Shown piece by piece: positions 8,436-17,017 of a stretch of 64,000 bases of DNA. Made by a program: the position numbers and the translations under genes. The notes beneath the pieces were generated by a model that worked only from the letters and a program-made list of their open reading frames with translations, did not search any database and was not told where the DNA came from. The number at the start of each line of letters is the position of its first letter. The stretch's first letter is position 1. Source of the DNA: JASHVB01 sp036489395 (GTDB taxonomy: Bacteria > Pseudomonadota > Alphaproteobacteria > Acetobacterales > Acetobacteraceae); NCBI GenBank assembly GCA_036489395.1, contig DASXFW010000184.1:16525-80524 (forward strand), in the 5' to 3' direction.

Positions 8436-9350
8436 ATGGCGCGATATCGCATCGGCATCGACCTCGGCGGCACAAAGATCGAGATCGTCGTCCTCGCCCC
8501 GGACGGCAGCGAAGCGTTGCGCCACCGTATCGCCACACCACCCGGCGGATACGCGCCGACAGTGGACGCGATCGCCGCGTTGGTGCGCCAGGTGGAAGCG
8601 CAGCTTGGAATTGCCGCGACAGTCGGCATCGGCATTCCCGGCGTAATCAGTCCCGCCACCGGGCGGGTGAAGAACGCCAATTCCACAGTGCTGAACGGCC
8701 ATCCGTTCGATCAGGACATTGCCCGCAGGCTCGGCCGGTCGGTTCGCGTCGAGAACGACGCCAACTGCTTCGCACTGTCGGAAGCCGCGGATGGTGCCGG
8801 GGCCGGACGGAGGCTGGTGTTCGGCGTCATTCTCGGCACCGGCGTCGGTGGCGGAATCGTCGTCGATGGCCGGGTGCATCGCGGACCGCATGGCGTCGCC
8901 GGCGAATGGGGACACAATCCGCTCCCGTGGCCGCGGCTCGACGAGTTGCCAGGTCCGCATTGCTGGTGCGGCCAGTGGGGCTGCCTGGAAACCTACGTCG
9001 CGGGTCCCGCCCTGGCGCGTGATTGCGACGGCCCAGGCGCGCACGATGCCAGTGCGCTGCCCGAACGCGCCGCCGCGGGCGACGTGCGCGCGCAGCAGGC
9101 ACTGGCGCGTCACCTGGACCGGCTGGCGCGCGGCCTTGCGCAAATCGTCAACTTGCTCGATCCCGACTGTATCGTTCTGGGTGGTGGGCTGTCGAACATG
9201 CAGCACCTCTACATCGGGCTGCCAAGATTGCTGCCACGCCACGTATTCAGCGACGTGATCGCCACACCGATTCTGCACAACAAGCATGGCGATTCGTCGG
9301 GCGTGCGCGGCGCCGCGTGGCTGTGGCCGGCAACGGACTCACAGGAATGA
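8436..9350 (+). CDS. ROK family sugar kinase
   Basis: A 304-residue ROK (repressor, ORF, kinase) protein without an N-terminal helix-turn-helix, so probably a kinase. The ATP-binding motif YRIGIDLGGTKIE is at residues 4-16. ENDANCFALSEA carries the catalytic Asp. VILGTGVGGGIV is the phosphate-2 loop. The ROK zinc site is HCWCGQWGCLETY. Members phosphorylate fructose, glucose, N-acetylglucosamine or N-acetylmannosamine. The gene starts 8 bases after the enolase-superfamily gene and ends the plus-strand operon. Its 3' end overlaps the convergent metalloprotease gene by 12 bases. Why a sugar kinase follows hydantoinase genes is not clear. Confidence 0.92.
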   Translation: MARYRIGIDLGGTKIEIVVLAPDGSEALRHRIATPPGGYAPTVDAIAALVRQVEAQLGIAATVGIGIPGVISPATGRVKNANSTVLNGHPFDQDIARRLGRSVRVENDANCFALSEAADGAGAGRRLVFGVILGTGVGGGIVVDGRVHRGPHGVAGEWGHNPLPWPRLDELPGPHCWCGQWGCLETYVAGPALARDCDGPGAHDASALPERAAAGDVRAQQALARHLDRLARGLAQIVNLLDPDCIVLGGGLSNMQHLYIGLPRLLPRHVFSDVIATPILHNKHGDSSGVRGAAWLWPATDSQE

Positions 9351-12300
9351 CGCGGAATGCAATCCGGTGAAGTTCACGAACGTGACGTGAGTTCCGTCGC
9401 TGAGTGAAATCGTCTCTGACCCATTGGCGACGCTTGCACCGGCCAGTGCATTGCTGCTTGCGTCCAAACCGAACCCTTCGAGATCGACAAAAGTCCGGCC
9501 GGAAACAAAGTCCTGCACCTGCACATTCGCCCCGTGTCCCGCATCCAGCACGATCAGCGTTGTGCCGCCCGCCACCATCGTATCCGCGCCGGTACCGTCC
9601 ACGAGCGTATTTATACCGAATCCCGCGCGCAGCACGTCATTGCCGCTGCTGGCAACAAACGAATTGGTGCCGCTGGAATTCGCGCCGGTGATCGTCTCGG
9701 CGCCCGACCCCGCAAACACAACGGCGCTGCCCGAGCCATCGGCCCCCAGCACATCGCCGCTGCCGCCGCCGACGATGGTTGCCGCGCCGTTGCCTGCCAT
9801 CATGACGTTGCCGCCACCGGATGAACCAAAGAACAAGCCGGAGCCGCTGCCGCCCTGCACTGTCAGGTTGCCGCCGAGGCCAAGGATCGTGTCCGAGCCG
9901 CTGCCGCCGATATAATCCGTGTTGCCGCGGGTGAAGCCGAACATGTGTCCGGAGCCGCCAAACAACGTGGAATTACCGGCCGCACTGCCTACGATTGTGG
10001 CGTTGCCGCTGCCGCCGAGGAAATCCATTGCACCGGTGCCAGCAAATGCCAGTGCCGTGCCGTTGGCGGTGACGTCCGTTGTGCCGGCGCCGCCAACCAC
10101 GGTCGCGCGGCCGCCCGTATTTGCCTCGACGTTCAACGTTCCCGAGGCACCGAATGCCAGCACGACACCGTTGGAAATAACCGATGTGGTCGCGGTTCCG
10201 CCGGCGATCGTCGTACTGCTGCCGCTACCGACGGTTACGTTAGCAACACTACCTTCGGAAAACAGCAGCGCCGAGCCTTCGGCATCGAGCGACGTGGCTC
10301 CCGTGCTCCCGAGGACCGTGCCATTGCCCTCGGCGGCGATCGTGTAATTCACCTGGCCCGTCTCGACGAACAAAATAGACGCGCCGGTCGCGGTGACGAT
10401 CGCGGTTCCGGTGCCTCCGACCAGTGTGGCGTTGCCGCCAGTCGTTACGCTGTCGGCGCCGGCGCCGAGGAAGATCAGGTTGGTACCGTTGCCGCCGGAG
10501 ACGGTGTCGTTACCGCCGGTCGCCGCGACGGTGTCGCTGCCGTTGCCGAGTGCAATGAACTGGCTGCCGTCGCCGCTGCCCACGACGGCAACGTTGTTGC
10601 CGCCACCGGCAAAGACCGAGCCGACACCAGCGCCGGCGCCGAATACCAGACCACCCTTGCCGGCAACGACGAGCTGCCCATCGCTCGCGCCTCCGGTGAT
10701 GGAGACGTCTCCTGTGGCGTCGTCGATCAGCGTTGGATAACCGGCAGGATCGGTCACCGCACCGGAGCTGTCGATCTGCAGCAATCCGGATTTGCCGTTG
10801 GGCACGCCAGGCGCAGATCCGACATAGGCCGGAAGGATGCTGCCTGACACCACGCCAGCGCTGATGCTGGTGAGCAGGGGCTGCACGAGATTGAAGGTTG
10901 TCTGGGTATCGAACGGAAGACTGAGCGTGGCACCGCCAACGCCGGTCACTGTGCAGGAGCCACTGAACGCGGATGTCACCGCTTCAGGCGCTGATGGAAA
11001 CGCCAGGCCCCAGAAATCGAACGGGATGGTCGATGCGGTAACCTGCAGCGCATTGATCGGCGCGTTCGGCGTTATGACGATGACCGCGTCGGGAAACAGC
11101 GGATCACTTTTAGCGGTGGCGGTAACCTGACCTGTTGCCGCATTGACCGTGTAGGTACTGGAAGGTGCGCTGCCGAATGGTCCCTCGACGGAAAACGTCC
11201 AGCCGGCGGTGCTGACCGGCGTGCCATTCAGCCAGGCGTTGACTGTGAAAGTATCCGGGCCATCGTTGCCATTGGCGGCGCCGCCCGGCGCCCACAACAG
11301 AAACGGTGTGCCTGTGGGTACCGCGGAGGAGAAACTGTAGGCGATCGTATCGGTAGCGGAAGTGTCCGCCGCGTTATTCGATGGATCGCCCCAAAGCGCC
11401 AGGCCTTGCGCGTTGAACGGCAAGCCGAGCGCGGTCAGCACGGGGTTAGTGAATTGCGTATCAGGAACGTCGCTGGCGACGGGGCTTTGCGCCGCCAGAA
11501 TCTCCTGCGCCATCGTGCCGGCATAGGCTGTCCAATTATCGGATGAAGGGAATTCAGCAACGCTCGCCCTGCCCGCCCAGCCAATCACGGTCGTGCCGAG
11601 CGTCACGATGCCGCTGTCGTCGAAGCTGCCGCCGGAGGGCAGCGATACAGACTGCAAATTTCCACTGCGGCCGCTTGAACCGGAGGATACCGCCACCACG
11701 CTCGTCGCCGTATCGGTGGCCGACGCACGGGCGCTATCGGTGACCGTCAGGGTGAAGTTCGTTGTGACCGTGTCGCCGGCGGGTACCTGATCGACGGTCG
11801 GATTGAACGTTAGCGCATCCAACGCGGCGTTGACCGTGGCGACCGAGCCAACCACGGTGTAAACGCCGGTGCTCGGATTATAACTGCCGCTGCCAACATT
11901 CGTCAGAGTGCCATTTGCGGCGGAGGAAAGCGTGACGGTGACCGTCTCGGTCTGGTTGATGTTCTGGTCGGAAATACTCACCTGAGAGAATGGCTGGATC
12001 GTGGACTGGTCGATCATGGCCTGGTTGGCTGCGGTGCCCGAAATCGACAATGTGACGGCGGTGCCGCCCACGTCGAAACCAATGACGTCCAGTTCTGTGA
12101 CGTCCGACTGGGTCACCACGTTCGCAATGCCGGGATAGGACACGGCACCGAACGAATCGCCGCTTACACTGCTCGCCCAATCGGCAAGGTCCGAGCTGGT
12201 ATCGTAATTATCCAGATCCGTGTTGCCGCCATTGATGGAAAAATAGGCCGGTTCCCCGGTGCCAAGCTGGCGAACGCCCGGCGAGGCGTAACGGAACAGG

Positions 12301-12845
12301 TCCATGACCGTGTACCGGCCGGAGCCATCCTGCTGCAGGCCGGAGGTGCGGCCGAGCGCGTGCGTCAGCTCGTGTTCTGCCACGCCGAGGAAATCGATCT
12401 CACCGGGAACGGCAAGGTCGTTGGTGCTGAAATCGAATGTCGCGTCGCCGCCGAAGCCGACGGCGCCATCAATTTCGGAGCTGGTGGCCGACATCAGGCC
12501 CAGCGCTTTTTCCTGTGCATAGGACACGTAGTACCGACCGCCGCCGGTCGGGTCCGCCAACGGCAGGCTCGCGAGGGCGGTGGTGTCGGCGGTTGAAGTT
12601 GCATTGGCCGCAAGGTCGCTGCGCAGTTGCGAATAGCTCAGATAGGTGCCGCCGGACGGGCCGCCCAGGCCGATCGTGTCACCGGTGAGCGGCTCCCCCT
12701 GATCCTCCTGCCAGCCCACTTCGATGTTGACGGTAATCGGATTGATGATCAGGTTATCGAGGAACTGTGCGGCGGCCTCGAGTGCCGCGGTAAACCCCGA
12801 GGGCGCATCCGCCACGCTGCCGTCGTAAATCAGATCGATCTGCAT
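9339..12845 (-). CDS. Secreted NF038122-type metalloprotease with RTX-like repeat tail
   Basis: A 1168-residue extracellular protein. The chosen start (MQIDLIYDGS) has a GGGGGAG ribosome-binding site; an ATG 37 codons upstream lacks one. Residues 1-260 resemble the NF038122 metalloprotease family, with zinc motif HELTH at 158-162 inside VAEHELTHALGRTSG. A Ca-dependent or Ig-like middle section follows (TVTLSSAANGTLTNVGSGSY region), then another beta domain. The last roughly 450 residues are rich in Gly, Asn, Asp and Ser with nonapeptide-like steps such as GNGSDTVAATGGNDTVSGG. It ends in DGTHVTFVNFTG...SASFL, a tail typical of type I secretion substrates. No Sec signal peptide is seen. No ABC exporter is adjacent. 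It is divergent from dinB and convergent with the ROK kinase. Confidence 0.82.
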   Translation of the reverse strand: MQIDLIYDGSVADAPSGFTAALEAAAQFLDNLIINPITVNIEVGWQEDQGEPLTGDTIGLGGPSGGTYLSYSQLRSDLAANATSTADTTALASLPLADPTGGGRYYVSYAQEKALGLMSATSSEIDGAVGFGGDATFDFSTNDLAVPGEIDFLGVAEHELTHALGRTSGLQQDGSGRYTVMDLFRYASPGVRQLGTGEPAYFSINGGNTDLDNYDTSSDLADWASSVSGDSFGAVSYPGIANVVTQSDVTELDVIGFDVGGTAVTLSISGTAANQAMIDQSTIQPFSQVSISDQNINQTETVTVTLSSAANGTLTNVGSGSYNPSTGVYTVVGSVATVNAALDALTFNPTVDQVPAGDTVTTNFTLTVTDSARASATDTATSVVAVSSGSSGRSGNLQSVSLPSGGSFDDSGIVTLGTTVIGWAGRASVAEFPSSDNWTAYAGTMAQEILAAQSPVASDVPDTQFTNPVLTALGLPFNAQGLALWGDPSNNAADTSATDTIAYSFSSAVPTGTPFLLWAPGGAANGNDGPDTFTVNAWLNGTPVSTAGWTFSVEGPFGSAPSSTYTVNAATGQVTATAKSDPLFPDAVIVITPNAPINALQVTASTIPFDFWGLAFPSAPEAVTSAFSGSCTVTGVGGATLSLPFDTQTTFNLVQPLLTSISAGVVSGSILPAYVGSAPGVPNGKSGLLQIDSSGAVTDPAGYPTLIDDATGDVSITGGASDGQLVVAGKGGLVFGAGAGVGSVFAGGGNNVAVVGSGDGSQFIALGNGSDTVAATGGNDTVSGGNGTNLIFLGAGADSVTTGGNATLVGGTGTAIVTATGASILFVETGQVNYTIAAEGNGTVLGSTGATSLDAEGSALLFSEGSVANVTVGSGSSTTIAGGTATTSVISNGVVLAFGASGTLNVEANTGGRATVVGGAGTTDVTANGTALAFAGTGAMDFLGGSGNATIVGSAAGNSTLFGGSGHMFGFTRGNTDYIGGSGSDTILGLGGNLTVQGGSGSGLFFGSSGGGNVMMAGNGAATIVGGGSGDVLGADGSGSAVVFAGSGAETITGANSSGTNSFVASSGNDVLRAGFGINTLVDGTGADTMVAGGTTLIVLDAGHGANVQVQDFVSGRTFVDLEGFGLDASSNALAGASVANGSETISLSDGTHVTFVNFTGLHSASFL

Positions 12846-13054
12846 GGGACTCCCCCGCGAAGAATTCTCTGGCGAGATATTGTTGATATGGACTGACTTT
12901 ATCGTTGGTCGGTGCTTTTTACAATGCAAAATCGAGGCGCTGATGAAGTCGTGCAATCAAATCCCGGCCTGCCGGGGCCTGCTCTCCCGTTCGTCGCGCG
13001 GACGTGGAAGGATGACGCAATGCCCGAACAGCGACCGATCGTTCGCCTGAAATC

Positions 13055-14407
13055 ATGCAGTCTCGCCCGCCGACGCACGCCGGCGCGCCGGCGCCGCCCG
13101 GCGTTGCCGCAACCGACGTGAAAGCGGTCTGCCGCGACTGTGCGGCGATTGTTGACGCAGGTGTCCCTTGCCCGGCGTGCGGCGGCACTCGACTGGTATC
13201 CCATCCGGAATTGTTCGCGCTGACTATCGCGCATATCGACTGCGACGCATTCTATGCCAGCGTGGAAAAGCGCGGCCGGCCGGAGCTCGCGGCCAGGCCG
13301 GTGATCGTTGGCGGCGGCGTGCGCGGTGTCGTCACCGCCGCATGCTACGTGGCGCGCATGTATGGCGTGCGGTCCGCGATGCCGATGTTCAAGGCACTCA
13401 AAGCCTGCCCGGACGCCGTCGTTATCAGACCTGACTTCACGAAATATGTCGCCGTGTCGCGGCAGATTCGCGCGCTGATGGGACGGCTGACGCCACTGTT
13501 GCAACCGCTGTCCATCGACGAGGCGGTGCTCGACCTTGCCGGCACCGGTGCACTGCATGGCGCGCCGCCCGCGGTGGTGCTCGCGCGCTTCGCTCGCGAC
13601 GTGGAGCGCGAGATTGGCGTCACCGTGTCGATCGGTCTGGCGGCGAACCGATTGATGGCGAAGATCGCCGCCGGACGCGACAAACCGCGCGGCTTCGTGG
13701 TGATCGGCGCCGCCGAGGCAGCGCCGTTGCTCGCCCCCGAGCCGGTCCGCCTGTTACCCGGTATCGGACCGGCGCTGGCCCACAAGCTGGAGACGCTGGG
13801 CATCACGCTGCTCGGCCACTTGCAGGCGCTGTCGGATCGCGATGCGGTGCGCAAGCTGGGCGCGGACGGCCCATCGCTGGTACGCCGCGCCGCCGGCGAG
13901 GACTCGCGCATCGTCGATCCGTCGCGCGAAACGAAATCGATCAGTGCAGAAACGACATTCGATGCCGATCTGAGCAAGGTCGAGGACCTGGAACGCCATC
14001 TTTGGCGACTTGCGGAAAAGCTGGCTCGGCGACTGAAGGAAAACGAACTAGCTGCGGCAGGTGTGGTGCTGAAACTGAAGACCGACCGCTTTACGATCCG
14101 CACACGCAACGCCCGGCTGCCCGGACCGACCACGCTGCCCGACCGCTTGTTCGGCGCCGCCCGCGCATTGCTGGCGCGCGAAGCCACTGGCACGGCGTTC
14201 CGTCTGATCGGCATTGGCGCGCAGCCTCTGGTGCCCGGGGGCGAAGCCGATCGCGGCGATCTGGCCGACGCCGAAACGCCGCGCCTGGCAGCGACGCAGG
14301 CGGCGATCGACACGCTGCGGCTGCGCTTCGGCGAGGCCGCGATCGGCCGTGGCCGCAGCCTTTCACGCGATACCGGCGGCGTTGTCGCACGCGACCGCCG
14401 CGAGTAA
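13055..14407 (+). CDS. dinB: DNA polymerase IV (Y-family), zinc-finger N-terminus
   Basis: A 450-residue translesion polymerase. Residues 26-42 carry two Cys pairs (CRDC and CPAC) that form the small zinc-finger extension common in alphaproteobacterial DinB. Catalytic carboxylates are in AHIDCDAFYASVEK (D62, D64) and PLSIDEAVLD (D155, E156). The helix-hairpin-helix region reads LLPGIGPALAHKLETLGI. The little-finger domain follows, and the C-terminus is long and Arg-rich without a recognisable beta-clamp motif. It acts at stalled forks and causes mutagenesis. No SOS box of the alphaproteobacterial GTTC-N7-GTTC type was found upstream. It is followed after 55 bases by an oxygenase gene on the same strand. 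Confidence 0.93.
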   Translation: MQSRPPTHAGAPAPPGVAATDVKAVCRDCAAIVDAGVPCPACGGTRLVSHPELFALTIAHIDCDAFYASVEKRGRPELAARPVIVGGGVRGVVTAACYVARMYGVRSAMPMFKALKACPDAVVIRPDFTKYVAVSRQIRALMGRLTPLLQPLSIDEAVLDLAGTGALHGAPPAVVLARFARDVEREIGVTVSIGLAANRLMAKIAAGRDKPRGFVVIGAAEAAPLLAPEPVRLLPGIGPALAHKLETLGITLLGHLQALSDRDAVRKLGADGPSLVRRAAGEDSRIVDPSRETKSISAETTFDADLSKVEDLERHLWRLAEKLARRLKENELAAAGVVLKLKTDRFTIRTRNARLPGPTTLPDRLFGAARALLAREATGTAFRLIGIGAQPLVPGGEADRGDLADAETPRLAATQAAIDTLRLRFGEAAIGRGRSLSRDTGGVVARDRRE

Positions 14408-14462
14408 GGGACATGGCGCACGACGTGCCATGAAGGCGCCGGCACGAATCAAGGAAACCGCA

Positions 14463-15443
14463 ATGGACCTGGACATCGCCGTGACGCACCAACTGCCGGT
14501 GATCGACCTCGACGGCCTGGGCAACGACCGGCGCGAACATGAGATCGGCTGCGCGCTGGACCATGCATTCCGCACCATCGGCTTCTGCTATATCGCCAAT
14601 ACCGGCATCGATCGCACGTTGCTCGACGGCGTGTTCCTGGCATCGCGCCGCTTTCACGCGATGCCCGATGAAGCGAAATCCGCTGTGGCCATCAACCGAT
14701 TCCATCGTGGCTACATCGCCGCCAGGACACAGGTGTTCAAATCGTCGTCGGTTGCGCAGGTGAAGCGACCCAATCTGTCGGAATCGTTCATGCTGATGCA
14801 CGAGGTGCCACCCGACGATACGCGCTTCGGCACGCCGCTGAATGGTCCGAACCAGTGGCCGGCGGGCGCGCCAGAATTCCGCGAAGCGATCCAGGCGTAC
14901 GATACGGCGATGCACGAATTGTGCTTGCGGTTGCTGCGGCCCCTCGCGCGCGCGCTGGACCTGCGGCCTGATGCACTCACGCCATTCTTCCGTCATCCGA
15001 CGACCTTTCTGCGCCTGCTGCACTATCCGCCACAACCGCCGGACGCGCCCGACGACTTGTTCGGTGCGGCACCGCACACAGATTACGGATTCATCACGAT
15101 TCTGGCACAGGACAATTCGGGCGGCCTGGAAGTCCGCGCTCGCGACGGCGACTGGATTCCCGCGCCACCGATTCCCGACACGTTCGTGGTAAACGTCGCC
15201 GACATGGTTGCCCGCTGGACCAATGACCGCTGGCAATCGACACCGCATCGAGTGAGGAACCTGTCGGGTGGCGACCGTTACTCCTGCCCATATTTTTTCG
15301 ACATGGACCTGGACGCCACCGTCGCCTGTCTGGAAAGCTGCTGCGACCCGAATGATCCGCCGCGCTACGAACCAGTGCGCTATGACGATTATCTGCTGGA
15401 CCGGCTCGATCGCAACTACAGCTATCGCCAGTCCGCCACGTAG
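14463..15443 (+). CDS. 2-oxoglutarate/Fe(II)-dependent dioxygenase, isopenicillin-N-synthase-like
   Basis: A 326-residue member of the IPNS/gibberellin-oxidase-like family of non-haem iron oxygenases. The start at 14463 has AAGGA seven bases upstream; an ATG at 14430 is possible. The DIOX_N-like domain (LPVIDLDGLG, then IGFCYIANTGID) precedes the jelly-roll core. Iron ligands are H205 and D207 in APHTDYG and H262 in STPHRVRN. R272 and S274 (DRYSCPYF) bind 2-oxoglutarate. Such enzymes hydroxylate or desaturate small molecules, and the substrate is unknown. The gene is not clearly linked in function to dinB. Confidence 0.9.
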   Translation: MDLDIAVTHQLPVIDLDGLGNDRREHEIGCALDHAFRTIGFCYIANTGIDRTLLDGVFLASRRFHAMPDEAKSAVAINRFHRGYIAARTQVFKSSSVAQVKRPNLSESFMLMHEVPPDDTRFGTPLNGPNQWPAGAPEFREAIQAYDTAMHELCLRLLRPLARALDLRPDALTPFFRHPTTFLRLLHYPPQPPDAPDDLFGAAPHTDYGFITILAQDNSGGLEVRARDGDWIPAPPIPDTFVVNVADMVARWTNDRWQSTPHRVRNLSGGDRYSCPYFFDMDLDATVACLESCCDPNDPPRYEPVRYDDYLLDRLDRNYSYRQSAT

Positions 15444-15676
15444 CCATCGCACGCTGCATCCGATCGCATCCCGCAAAACTGTGGGAGGCCGCCGTGCCCG
15501 ATGCAGCGCAGGAAGTTGCGAACCTTGTTGATGTAGCGCGCGCTTACGACGCGCGATACCAGTTCATACCCTGCTGACATGCTGTTCAGGAACTGGCGGA
15601 CGATGTACCCCGATCCGCACATTGCTTCGGCCCTATGAGCCTCGGAACGACACCGCGGCGACATGACACTGCGGCG
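15444..15676. other. Intergenic region, no supported gene
   Basis: 233 bases between convergent genes. A minus-strand frame 15422-15664 could encode 80 residues, with an internal part reading FLNSMSAGYELVSRVVSA. There is no ribosome-binding site or recognised family, and it overlaps the oxygenase 3' end, so it is not called. A fragment resembling repeat A (ATTGCTTCGGCCC) occurs near 15622. Confidence 0.5.
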
Positions 15677-17008
15677 CTATTGGGCTCGCAATGGCACTGT
15701 GCGCCGCGCCGGCGCTGCCGTGGCGCCTGCCTGTGCGGGTGCGGCCTCGGGCTGGTAAAGCCGTAGATACCCATCCGCCATATCGGCACGGGTCGGCGGC
15801 TGCGGCAGTGCGTCGTGCAGGCGCTGCCACAGTCCCTCCTCAGTGCAGGCCTGCCGCATCGTGTCGGCCAGCGATTGCGGGTCGCCCATTTCGAAATGCA
15901 GGCCATCAACGTTGTCGGTCACACGCTCCGCCATGCCGCCGACGTTAGAGCAAATGACCGGTTTGCCGAACATCCATGCTTCGGAGATCACCAGCCCGAA
16001 GATCTCCCACCACACCGAGGGCACGATGCACCAGTCGATTCGTGCCATGCGCGACTGCAACTGATCGACATCGTACGCGCCGTTGCGCACCACCAACCGC
16101 TCGGTCGGCGGCAGTCTGGACTCGGTGGAAATGAACGCGTCGATCTCGGCGCGGATTGGCGGCGTGGCGAAATGCAGGTGGTCGCCGTTGATCTCGACAC
16201 GGAAATCGCTGAAGCCGCTGGCGCGCAGTATCTGCACCGCGCGCAAGATGATGTGGACGCCCTTCACGTCGCTGAGCTGGCCAAAGAATGCAAACCTATT
16301 GCGCGGCCCCGCACCAGGTGGGCGCAGCGGGCGCGTGACATAGGAACGCTGGCCGTTCGGCACCAGCGCGATCTTCTCGCGCGGCAGCCCCCATCGGACA
16401 TAGTGCTCGATCATGAATCGGCTGGGGCAGGTGTAAACATCCACATGCGCCAGATGCCGCGAGAACCACAGCTTGCGCAGCAGGAAATCTTCCGGCGCGT
16501 GCTCTGGAAAACACTGATGGCAGCGCACCTGGCTCGCGTGATCGCACAATGAGCGATCGGTCCGCCGCACCATGTGTCCGTCGGCGGCGCAGATCGACCA
16601 GAATTCGTGGAAGGTGAAGACGATGCGGCACGCCGGAAGCACCCGCCGCACGACGCTGACGAAGTCGATGCCGAAGCCGATGAAGTGATGGAAATGCACC
16701 ACGTCAGGCTGGATCGTCTTCAGGAACTGGACAAAGCTTTCCACCAGCAGCGGATCGCCAACCTTGTGCCACCAGCGATCGTAATCGCGGGTCAGGAAGA
16801 CAAATTCGTTGTCCCGGCCGTCGAACCCGGTGATGTGCGCGCCGGATTTGAACAGCGTGGCATCGCCGTCGTCCACCGCCGTCAGCAGATAGGGACGGAC
16901 ATCGTCACGCTGGCGCAGCTCCTGAAAGAGTTCATAACAGACCTGCTGGGCTCCACCTCGTACGAGTTCGGGATGCGGCAGGCTGATCAACAGGACGGTG
17001 AGCGGCAT
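15677..17008 (-). CDS. Glycosyltransferase family 4 (GT-B fold)
   Basis: A 443-residue cytosolic or peripheral glycosyltransferase. The N-terminus MPLTVLLISLPHPELVRGGAQ is the GT-B acceptor-domain start with the Gly-rich loop. The C-terminal domain has NRFAFFGQLSDVKGVHIIL and the nucleotide-sugar-binding motif SVWWEIFGLVISEAWMFGKP with the conserved E-x7-E spacing. VICSNVGGMAERV follows. A CxxC-containing insertion (HASQVRCHQCFPEH) resembles family members with a small zinc or disulfide loop. It starts 9 bases after the upstream glycosyltransferase, so the two are co-transcribed. They probably build a surface polysaccharide. Donor and acceptor are unknown. Confidence 0.88.
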   Translation of the reverse strand: MPLTVLLISLPHPELVRGGAQQVCYELFQELRQRDDVRPYLLTAVDDGDATLFKSGAHITGFDGRDNEFVFLTRDYDRWWHKVGDPLLVESFVQFLKTIQPDVVHFHHFIGFGIDFVSVVRRVLPACRIVFTFHEFWSICAADGHMVRRTDRSLCDHASQVRCHQCFPEHAPEDFLLRKLWFSRHLAHVDVYTCPSRFMIEHYVRWGLPREKIALVPNGQRSYVTRPLRPPGAGPRNRFAFFGQLSDVKGVHIILRAVQILRASGFSDFRVEINGDHLHFATPPIRAEIDAFISTESRLPPTERLVVRNGAYDVDQLQSRMARIDWCIVPSVWWEIFGLVISEAWMFGKPVICSNVGGMAERVTDNVDGLHFEMGDPQSLADTMRQACTEEGLWQRLHDALPQPPTRADMADGYLRLYQPEAAPAQAGATAAPARRTVPLRAQ

Positions 17009-17017
17009 GGCGATCGG

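Noticed and set aside
9400..10750. Short direct repeats that could suggest a CRISPR array
   Set aside because: The periodicity is the Gly/Asn-rich nonapeptide-like coding of the secreted protease tail. Units are not identical and there are no spacers.
13025..13044. GAAC-N11-GTTC upstream of dinB as an SOS box
   Set aside because: The alphaproteobacterial LexA site is GTTC-N7-GTTC. The spacing and orientation here do not fit.
15422..15664. 80-codon minus-strand frame between the oxygenase and the glycosyltransferase
   Set aside because: It has no ribosome-binding site, overlaps the oxygenase 3' end and shows no known family. It could still be real, but it is not supported.
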